Shown: piece by piece, positions 1 through 6,183 of the stretch
How the letters are laid out: each line of letters opens with the position of its first letter
Numbering within the stretch: position 1 is the first letter of the stretch
Assembly (NCBI GenBank): GCA_937998045.1
Contig: CALKVG010000643.1
Location: forward strand, 1 to 8,401
DNA from: an uncultured Myxococcales bacterium
GTDB taxonomy: Bacteria; Myxococcota_A; Polyangia; Polyangiales; Polyangiaceae
Reading direction: 5' to 3'
DNA: 8,401 nt
Notes under the pieces: model-generated
What the model was told of the DNA's origin: nothing
The model's input: only the letters and a program-made list of their open reading frames with translations
Databases searched by the model: none
Position numbers and translations under genes: made by a program

Positions 1-44
1 CACGCGTAAGATCGTCGGCAGCGTCAGATGTGTATAAGAGACAG
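1..44 (+). other. Illumina Nextera adapter and i5 index (artefact, not genomic)
   Basis: Bases 26-44 are exactly the 19-bp Tn5 mosaic end (AGATGTGTATAAGAGACAG). Bases 12-25 are the Nextera read-1 stem (TCGTCGGCAGCGTC). Bases 4-11 (GCGTAAGA) match the Nextera i5 index known as S517/N517, and bases 1-3 (cac) fit the end of the P5 primer. The order P5 end, index, stem, mosaic end is that of an untrimmed library molecule, so the contig was extended into adapter. Nothing here should be annotated as biology. Its translations give well-known database artefacts: LSLIHI on the minus strand, and MCIRDR and MYKRQ on the plus strand. Confidence 0.98.
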
Positions 45-1040
45 GTCCAGGAAGACGTCGATCGCCACGGTCGCCGCAATCACCCGCCGGTACCCGAGCC
101 GCACGCGCGGCACGATGGCGCCGAAGGTCGCCGACTGGAACTCCGGATCCGTCGGCGACACCACCAGATGTTCGTACCCCACCCCCGGCGCGATAAACCA
201 CTGGTTATCCCATTCCCCGCCCATCGGGAACCGAAACTCGTACCCGATCTGCGACGTGAGTCCCCCGATCGTCGCGGCGTCGACGCTCGTCGTGTTGAAG
301 TGCTCGTATCCCGCTTCGAGAAAGAGGGCCCCCGAGCGCCCGAACGAGTAGCGGACCTGGAGGCCGACGCTCTCGCTCCAGGTGCTCGCGTCGCCGAACG
401 ACGAGCCCGACGCGATCCACTTGTGCTCGGCGAAGAATGGCGCGAAGGCGAAGCCATTCCCCCATCGGTACGGCGATCGGGACTCGGTGTCGTCGTCCCG
501 GTCGACGTACTCCATCTTGTCGCGACGGGTGGCGCCGGACTGCGATCCCGTGGAGACGCTCGCGCTGCCACGGGACCCCCCGTCCGAAGCCCCGGCGTTC
601 GGCGCGTTCTCGGGCACGTCGCTGGACGCCGACGAACGACCTGTCGTCTCCTGCTCGAGTCTCACGAGGCGCTGGCGGATGCCTTCGGCGTCCGGCGCGT
701 CGGGCTCTGCGGTGAGGTACGTGCGGTAGTCGTCGATCGCCGGGTACGGCTGACCGAGCTGCTCGTGGCACATGCCGCGATCGCGATTGATGGCGGGGTC
801 CACGGCCGTCCTCAGGGCCGCGTCGAACGCGTCGAGCGCTCCAGCGCAATCGCCGTTGCGCATGCGAGAGCGACCGACTCCGGCCAGCGACTCGGCGCCG
901 AACTGCTCTTTCTGCAGGATGAGCGGCTGCGGCTTGTACTTCGGCTTCGGGGCGGGCGACGACGACGTCTGCGCCCCGGCCGCACCCGTGCCGAGCGCGA
1001 AGGCCAGGGCGAGGGCGGCCACGGGCAGGACTGTGCGCAT
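45..1040 (-). CDS. Exported TPR-repeat / outer-membrane beta-barrel-like protein, 3'-truncated
   Basis: 332 native codons run from the ATG at 1040 to the adapter junction at 45; the true C-terminus is missing. Residues 1-23 form a Sec signal peptide (Arg at 2, hydrophobic 4-20, likely cleavage after AGA at 23). Residues about 48-130 are helical and TPR-like: an AL-AF-AAL pattern near 68-76, then a second unit with a Pro-Ala-Ile-Asp-Asp-Tyr stretch near 100-105. They contain two Cys, C65 and C91. Residues about 131-190 are a Ser/Gly/Asp-rich linker. From about 191 the sequence alternates hydrophobic and polar residues with many aromatics and Gly turns (GFAFAPFF, VGLQVRYSFG, LFLEAGYEHF, IGYEFRFP, WFIAPGVGYEHL, VRLGYRRV), as in small outer-membrane barrels. 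Inferred role: a periplasm/outer-membrane envelope protein of unknown substrate. It lies 95 bp downstream of the Rpn gene on the same strand. No strong Shine-Dalgarno precedes the ATG. The family is not recognised more precisely. Confidence 0.8.
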
Positions 1041-1135
1041 TGTGAAAGATTACGGCATCGGCTTCTGCATGGCCGAATTATTGCTGGGGCGCTTGGAAGC
1101 AAGGCACCGGGGTAGCTCGGCTGTCTCCTCAACGG

Positions 1136-2155
1136 CTACTCGTCCTGCACGACCTCTGCGGCAATCGTGGCGGTCACCGCCCGATCGAGCCACCGCTCGA
1201 GCACCCCCAGATCCGAACACCCGAGGATCTGCTCGCGCACTTGCGTCGGGACCGCCACGCCCCGCGCGGTGAGCACGCGGAGAATGGCTTTCGCCCGCCC
1301 CTCAGCTAGCCCCTGCGCTAGGCCCTCGGCTCGCCCTCGCGCCAAGCCTTCCACCCGCCCTTGTTCGATCAGCGTCTCACCCGCGTTCACGATGTCCTCC
1401 TGGCCGAGGGGTCCCCCTACCTGCATCAGGATAGTCCGCACCTCTTCGACTTCAACGTCCGGCTGCGCTGCTCGCAGAAGGTAGACGTAGAGCTGGGTCA
1501 GCAGCTCTCGCGTCCGCTCGTTGCGCTCCAGCGTCGCGCCAATTTCGGCCATGAAGGGCGCCGCTGCACGAAGCCGGTGCATCGAGCGCGACGACCAGAA
1601 CGCCATCGCCACCAGACGCGCCAAGGCGTGCACCGTGCGCGAGGACAGCGCTTCGAGTGAGGCAGTCGCGAGGTCGTCGAGCACGAATCGGAACAGTGGC
1701 AAGAATGGCCGCGCAGCGGCGAGCAGCTCTTTGCTCGCGTCCAGCGCGGAACCCAGCTCGGGTGCCTTTTGCCAGCCAGTCGGCCCCTGATGCAAGACCA
1801 CGGGTAGCACCAGTGGCACCGCCTTCGCTTCGGGGTGCTCCGCCACCCAGCGGTCCCACACCCGCACGATGTACCGAAGGAGCCGCAGGGGCATCCATAC
1901 GTCGAACGACGATTGGTGCTCGAACAGCACGTAGACGAGCGCCTCCCCGCCCTGCGCAGTGCGTACCGTGTAGAGTAAGTCCGTTTCGGAACGGCCCAAC
2001 TCCTCGTCCACGAACGAGCCGGGGTGCACGCTGAGCGTCCCCATGTCGAGGTGTGCGCACACCTCGGGAGGAAGGACCAGCTCGAGCTCGCTGCGAGCAA
2101 TGTCTGCGTGCGCGAAGGCGGCCTTGAACAGGGCGTCGTGCGGGGTCGGGGGCAT
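1136..2155 (-). CDS. Rpn family recombination-promoting nuclease / putative transposase (YhgA-like)
   Basis: 339 residues from the ATG at 2155, which is preceded by a purine-rich AAGGGGGGCGGAGC. A longer in-frame extension upstream exists but is not Rpn-like. The N-terminus starts the classic family pattern: HDALFKAAF (6-14), a leucine/proline-rich helix ending in LPPEV, then FVDEELGRSETDLLY (48-62) and VYVLFEHQSS (74-83), followed by MPLRLLRYI. These supply the expected PD-(D/E)XK residues D59, E79 and Q81, so the enzyme looks intact. Known for the family: E. coli Rpn proteins are DNA endonucleases that promote RecA-independent recombination, and some act in anti-phage defence; the 'transposase' label is historical. 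The C-terminal half is helical and residues 266-288 carry a Gly-x-Ala periodic stretch that is common in this family. It is divergent from the SNF2 gene (88 bp) and 95 bp upstream of the TPR/barrel gene. Confidence 0.92.
   Translation of the reverse strand: MPPTPHDALFKAAFAHADIARSELELVLPPEVCAHLDMGTLSVHPGSFVDEELGRSETDLLYTVRTAQGGEALVYVLFEHQSSFDVWMPLRLLRYIVRVWDRWVAEHPEAKAVPLVLPVVLHQGPTGWQKAPELGSALDASKELLAAARPFLPLFRFVLDDLATASLEALSSRTVHALARLVAMAFWSSRSMHRLRAAAPFMAEIGATLERNERTRELLTQLYVYLLRAAQPDVEVEEVRTILMQVGGPLGQEDIVNAGETLIEQGRVEGLARGRAEGLAQGLAEGRAKAILRVLTARGVAVPTQVREQILGCSDLGVLERWLDRAVTATIAAEVVQDE
1292..1360 (-). repeat. Gly/Ala/Glu periodic repeat within the Rpn C-terminus
   Basis: Codons for residues 266-288 of the Rpn protein encode about four degenerate copies of a six-residue unit of the form (E/Q)-G-L/R-A-x-G, for example EGLARG, EGLAQG and AEGRAK. 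The DNA shows matching short GC-rich repetition. Such tails are often seen at the C-terminus of Rpn and related PD-(D/E)XK proteins and probably form an amphipathic helix or oligomerisation segment (inference). Short repeats of this kind can vary in copy number. Confidence 0.7.
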
Positions 2156-2243
2156 GCTCCGCCCCCCTTGTCGGTCGGCGCACAGGCCCGGTTGCGACGG
2201 GTCCGCCTTCCCCCCGCCCTCCGTCCTTGCTAACGCGAGAGCC
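2156..2243. promoter_or_regulatory. Divergent intergenic region between Rpn and SNF2 genes
   Basis: These 88 bp separate two genes that are transcribed away from each other, so promoters for both are expected here or just inside the coding ends. No convincing -35/-10 pair is visible on either strand. A short imperfect hairpin lies at 2185-2203 (CCCG 2187-2190 with CGGG 2198-2201, 7-base loop, extended by a G-T and a G-C pair), which could be an operator half-site pair or chance in GC-rich DNA. The call rests on gene orientation, not on a recognised site. Confidence 0.35.
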
Positions 2244-5200
2244 GTGAACTGGAGCGACGTCGTCCGGGAACTGACGGCATCCGCGGCGACGGGACCCGCG
2301 CTGCTCGATCTGGAGCTTTCGCACATTGCCGCGGCACCGGGACCCCCGATCGTCGCGCTCGGCATCGAGGCCCTGAGGGAATTCACCGACGCGCGAACGC
2401 TCGGGGACCTGGTGCGCGACCCCGACATCGAGGGGCTCCTGCAAGATGCGCTTCCTCGCGGTGAGCGTCGCGCTTTTCTGCGCACGCTTCCGACGGTCCT
2501 TCGGCGACTGGCCAGCAGCGAGCGTGCGGAAGCGACGACCCCCAGCCGGCGGTCGCCGGCGGGCGCGTTCGACGCCGAGGACGTGCCGAGGGGCGGGGAG
2601 GAGCTCGAAGCGTGGGCGCGGCACTTCGGCCTCTCGGAGCTTCTCGACCAGCCAATCGGGATCAAGCTGGGACCGCGCGCTCGGGACCTCGTCCACTTGC
2701 CGCTTCGGCACTGCGTCGATCTCGTGCTGTACCCGGATGCAGGCCGACCGTGGCGTGTCGACCGGGAGATGCTGCGTCGAGTGTCGGAGGGGGAGCTGCA
2801 CCGCCGGGCAAGGGAGAACGCGCCCCTCGTCGCGCAGCGGGCGGCATTCCTCGGGCGCCGCAAGCCGCCCGAAGACCCGTGGGTGGCGGACCGCATGCGC
2901 GTGCTGATGGAGCTCGCGAGCACGCGCGGCGGCGCGGATGGCGGCGACCCGCCCTTGGCGCTCACGTACCCGCTCGCGTCGGTCGCGTTCGGGTCCAACC
3001 CGCCGCGCTTGCTCGTCCGCCCCAGGGAGGACCGCCGCGACAGCGTGATCGACCTCACCAGCGGCGCTCTCACGAATGCGGGGCCGTACTGGCACGGGAG
3101 CCCAGAGCGCGTCCGCGCCGACCGCGCCATCCTCCAGTGCGCCGTCGACGCGCTGTCGGATCCCGAGGGCGCGGCGCTGCGCGATCTGCTCGCGTGGCGG
3201 GCGGTACCGGCGTGGCGGCACATGCTCGGCGCGTTCCAGGAGGCCGTCGCCGCCGAGCGAACTCGAAGCACGTCTCCCTCCGCCGAGGACGAGGAGCGCG
3301 TGGCCTTTCGCCTCTCGACGGCCATGGGCGGAACGCCCATGGTGCTGCTGCAGCGCGCGCGCAAAGGGGGCGCCAGCTTCACGGTGGGCCGTCAAGCCGA
3401 AGCCTTCGATGCGCTGGCGCTCCCGAACCTCACGCCCCTCGAGCGCGAGGCGCTCGAGACGATCGCGCTTCTCGGGCCCGCGGCTTTCTACGGTCGCGAG
3501 CACACCCGAACGCGCCTTCGGTTGCTGGACCTGCTCGCGGACCACCCGCGCGTCTACGTCGAGGGCGATTCCAGAACGACCGTGCGCCTGCGGCGTGCGC
3601 GTCCCGCGCTGCGCGTGCTTCCGGTCCAATCGTCTTTCCGAGTGGAGGTGGCGCTGGGTGGCTGCGTGATCTCGCCCGCCGAGGCGCTGAGCTGCACCCG
3701 GATGACGCAGATCCTCTGCGCCCGCGATCCGCGCGACAGCACGGTGTACTTCGCCGAGATCGACGACATTTCGATGGCTCTCTTCTCGGCGCTCGCCTCC
3801 CACGAGCAAGTTCTGCCCGGCGACGGCCTCGACGCCCTGCTCACGCTGCTGTCGTCCTTCCCCGAGCTCGGTCTCGACTTCGATCTTCCTGAAGACGCGC
3901 GCGGGACGCCGGTCGCCCCCGATCCTCGTCTGGTCGTGCAGCTCGCGCTCGCTGCGGACGGAGGCCTGTCGCTCGCGCTCCGGACGCGTGCCCTGCCGCG
4001 CGCGCCGGCCACCATGCCCGGGGCACAGCCACGTCGCGTGTACGGCACGGGACCGGACGGGGCCCGCGTCTTCGCGACGCGCGATCTCGACGACGAGGAG
4101 GCCCGCGCCGAGCATCTGCTGGCGGAGCTTCCCGTTGCCGGGTCGGTGCGGCGCGGGCCATTCGATCTGCGGGTCGACGATCCGGAGCGGGCGTGCGACA
4201 TCGTTGCGACCCTCGCGGAGCTCGGCGACGGCGTCGTCGTGGAATGGCCGGAGGGCCAGCGGCTCCGTGTGGCATCGACGCTCGGGCCTCGCGCCCTCAA
4301 GCTGCGCATCGAGCGAAAGCGCGACTGGTTCGGGATCGACGGCGGCGCCGACGTGGACGGGACCGGCGTGAGCATCCACGCGCTGCTGGAAGCCGTGAGG
4401 GCCGGACGTCGTTTCGTCCGAGTCGGGGACCGGACGCTCGCGGCGATAGGCCGCGATCTGCGCTCCCGGCTGGAGCGCGCCGACGACGTGCTTCAGGCCG
4501 GGCGGGAGGGAATCGTGGCCCACGCGCCGGCGGTGGCCGCGGTGTGCGAGCTGGTCGAAGACGAGAAGGAGCAGCTCTCGGCCGACACGAGCTGGCTGGA
4601 GCTGCGCGCGCGGCTCGCCCGCGCGCAGGGGGTCGAACCCGTCGTGCCCGGCGGCCTGACCGCGCAGCTCCGTCCGTACCAGGAGCAGGGGTATCGATGG
4701 CTGATGCGCCTGGCGGAATGCGGGGCGGGCGCCTGCCTGGCAGACGACATGGGGCTCGGAAAGACGCTGCAGTCGCTCGCGGTACTCGAAGCCCGGCGGG
4801 CGCTCGGGCCGGCTCTCGTGGTGGCGCCGACGTCCGTCTGCGCGAACTGGGCTGCCGAGGGGGCACGTTTCGCACCGGAGCTCGGGATCGTGACCTACCG
4901 AGGGGCCGATCGAGCGGGCAAGCTCGCGGCGCTGCGGGCCGGCGCGGTCCTCGTGACGAGCTACGACGTGATGCACCGAGATATCGTGGCTCTCGAGTCC
5001 GTCGAGTTCGCGACGGCGATCTTCGACGAAGCGCATGCCATGAAGAACGGCAACTCGAAGCGCGCCGCCGCTGCGCGCCGCGTTCGCGCGGCGTTCCGCG
5101 TGGCGCTGACGGGTACGCCCGTCGAGAACCACACCGGGGAGCTCTGGAGCCTGTTTCGCGTCATTCTCCCGGGGCTGTTCGGATCCTGGGAGCGTTTCCG

Positions 5201-6077
5201 CGAGCGGTTCGCGGCTCCGATCGAGCGCGAGCGCGATCCGGCTCGCCGTGCGGCCCTGGCCAGGGTCATTCGTCCGTACCTCTTGCGCCGCGCGAAGCGC
5301 GATGTCTCCCCCGAGCTCCCCCCGCGCACCGATCTCGTACGCTTCGTCGATCTCTCGGCGGCCGAGCGCGATCTCTACGAAGCGGAGCGCGTGCGGGCGG
5401 TCGACGCCGTGAAGGCGGGCGCGGACGGCGAGGACGCACGCTTTGCCATCCTCGCGGCGCTCACGCGCCTGCGACAGCTCGCCTGCCATCCGCGCCTTCG
5501 GCATCCCGACTCCACCGCGCCGTCTTCCAAGCTCCGGAGCATCCTCGCCCTCGTCGACGAGCTCCGCGAGGCGGGACACCGCGCGCTCGTCTTCAGCCAG
5601 TTCACGAGCCACCTCGCGCTGGTCGCCGACGCGCTCACGGCGAAGGGCGTGTCTTTCGTAGAGCTCGACGGATCGACCCCTGCCGAGGCGCGCGCCGAGC
5701 GCGTACGGCGCTTCCAGGCAGGAGAGGTCGACCTCTTTCTCCTGTCCCTCAAGGCCGGCGGCGTCGGCTTGAACCTCACGGCCGCGGACTCCGTGCTCCA
5801 CCTCGATCCGTGGTGGAACCCTGCGGCCGAGGATCAAGCGAGCGATCGCGCCCACCGGATCGGTCAGGACAAGCCGGTGACCGTGGTTCGGTTCATTGCC
5901 CGCGGTACCATCGAGGAAGCGGTTCTCGCGCTGCACGCCGAGAAGCGCGAGCTTGCGGAAGCCCTGCTCTCGGGCGGCGACGTCGCAGCGCGGCTCACTT
6001 CTCGCGAGCTACTTTCGTTGATGGAGCGGGGCGCGGCAAGCGACGAGGAACCGGATCTCCAGGACGACGAGCCATAG
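2244..6077 (+). CDS. SNF2-family (SWI2/SNF2) DEAD/DEAH-box ATPase with long N-terminal region
   Basis: About 1277 residues from the GTG at 2244. The helicase core fills the C-terminus: RPYQEQGYRW (810-819), Walker A DDMGLGKT (834-841, K840), APTSVCANW (motif Ia region), DEAH box (928-931), LTGTPVEN (955-962), VFSQF (from 1116), SLKAGGVGLNL (1168-1178), DPWWNP (1188-1193) and DRAHRIGQ (1201-1208) with the arginine-finger-type motif VI. All key residues are present, so an active DNA-stimulated ATPase/translocase is expected. Residues 1 to about 805 hold no motif I can name. The stretch near 690-780 (WFGIDGG...VSIHALLEAVR...FVRVGDRTLAAI) resembles the segment just before the core in large bacterial SNF2 proteins. 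No CxC pair of a SWIM zinc finger is seen. The GTG is preferred because starting earlier (ATG at 2154) adds a 30-residue low-quality leader and abuts the opposite gene's start. The exact start is uncertain. It is not RapA-like in its N-terminus by eye. Confidence 0.93.
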   Translation: MNWSDVVRELTASAATGPALLDLELSHIAAAPGPPIVALGIEALREFTDARTLGDLVRDPDIEGLLQDALPRGERRAFLRTLPTVLRRLASSERAEATTPSRRSPAGAFDAEDVPRGGEELEAWARHFGLSELLDQPIGIKLGPRARDLVHLPLRHCVDLVLYPDAGRPWRVDREMLRRVSEGELHRRARENAPLVAQRAAFLGRRKPPEDPWVADRMRVLMELASTRGGADGGDPPLALTYPLASVAFGSNPPRLLVRPREDRRDSVIDLTSGALTNAGPYWHGSPERVRADRAILQCAVDALSDPEGAALRDLLAWRAVPAWRHMLGAFQEAVAAERTRSTSPSAEDEERVAFRLSTAMGGTPMVLLQRARKGGASFTVGRQAEAFDALALPNLTPLEREALETIALLGPAAFYGREHTRTRLRLLDLLADHPRVYVEGDSRTTVRLRRARPALRVLPVQSSFRVEVALGGCVISPAEALSCTRMTQILCARDPRDSTVYFAEIDDISMALFSALASHEQVLPGDGLDALLTLLSSFPELGLDFDLPEDARGTPVAPDPRLVVQLALAADGGLSLALRTRALPRAPATMPGAQPRRVYGTGPDGARVFATRDLDDEEARAEHLLAELPVAGSVRRGPFDLRVDDPERACDIVATLAELGDGVVVEWPEGQRLRVASTLGPRALKLRIERKRDWFGIDGGADVDGTGVSIHALLEAVRAGRRFVRVGDRTLAAIGRDLRSRLERADDVLQAGREGIVAHAPAVAAVCELVEDEKEQLSADTSWLELRARLARAQGVEPVVPGGLTAQLRPYQEQGYRWLMRLAECGAGACLADDMGLGKTLQSLAVLEARRALGPALVVAPTSVCANWAAEGARFAPELGIVTYRGADRAGKLAALRAGAVLVTSYDVMHRDIVALESVEFATAIFDEAHAMKNGNSKRAAAARRVRAAFRVALTGTPVENHTGELWSLFRVILPGLFGSWERFRERFAAPIERERDPARRAALARVIRPYLLRRAKRDVSPELPPRTDLVRFVDLSAAERDLYEAERVRAVDAVKAGADGEDARFAILAALTRLRQLACHPRLRHPDSTAPSSKLRSILALVDELREAGHRALVFSQFTSHLALVADALTAKGVSFVELDGSTPAEARAERVRRFQAGEVDLFLLSLKAGGVGLNLTAADSVLHLDPWWNPAAEDQASDRAHRIGQDKPVTVVRFIARGTIEEAVLALHAEKRELAEALLSGGDVAARLTSRELLSLMERGAASDEEPDLQDDEP
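3322..3342. repeat. Perfect 9-bp inverted repeat with 3-base loop inside the SNF2 gene
   Basis: CCATGGGCG at 3322-3330 is the exact reverse complement of CGCCCATGG at 3334-3342, separated by gaa. It encodes part of the N-terminal region (AMGGTPMV). In mRNA it would form a stable short-loop hairpin. Function unknown; it may only reflect codon choice at a Met-Gly-Gly-Thr-Pro-Met segment. Confidence 0.85.
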
Positions 6078-6109
6078 ATCGCCGGGCTCGACTGGGGTCG
6101 CGGAAGGGA

Positions 6110-6142
6110 CACCGGAGGTTCCCCGAGAGCGTTCCGCCGGTG
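6110..6142. terminator. Weak candidate bidirectional hairpin between convergent genes
   Basis: The 106-bp gap 6078-6183 lies between the 3' ends of the SNF2 gene and the CBM9 lipoprotein gene. The only notable structure is CACCGG (6110-6115) pairing with CCGGTG (6137-6142), a 6-bp perfect stem with a 21-base loop that could pair further internally. There is no T-run on either strand, so a canonical intrinsic terminator is not supported; the position alone makes termination plausible. Confidence 0.2.
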
Positions 6143-6183
6143 GAGCCCGACGAGCAATCGGGGGCGTACTTCGAAGCTCGGGC

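Noticed and set aside
12..44. Tn5 mosaic end as evidence of a natural Tn5 insertion
   Set aside because: It is attached to the Nextera read-1 stem and an Illumina index, with no transposon body or 9-bp duplication, so it is library adapter.
1075..1102. Promoter for the TPR/barrel gene on the minus strand (AATAAT near 1077-1082 with TTGCTT at 1097-1102)
   Set aside because: The -10 match is fair (5/6) but the spacing to the -35-like element is only 14 bases, so the pair is not convincing.
28..1115. Plus-strand open frames beginning MCIRDR and MYKRQ
   Set aside because: Their starts lie inside the Nextera adapter and the rest is the antisense of the TPR/barrel gene; the peptides are known contamination marks.
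1136..2155. Rpn gene as evidence of a transposon or insertion sequence
   Set aside because: The 'transposase' name is historical; no terminal inverted repeats or target duplications flank the gene.
2156..3382. N-terminal extension of the Rpn frame up to 3382
   Set aside because: The extra residues are low-complexity Ser/Arg-rich antisense of SNF2; the family starts at the M-P-P-T-P-H-D segment encoded from 2155.
5076..5093. Hairpin CGCCGCG-ttcg-CGCGGCG within the SNF2 gene
   Set aside because: A 7-bp all-GC stem in Ala/Arg-rich GC-biased coding DNA is expected by chance, and the closing pair is not that of a stable UUCG tetraloop.
1452..5936. Very long minus-strand open frame (1494 codons) opposite the SNF2 gene
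   Set aside because: Arg/Ala/Gly/Glu-rich with no domain; it is the antisense shadow typical of high-GC genes with strong third-position bias, and the SNF2 motifs on the plus strand are unambiguous.
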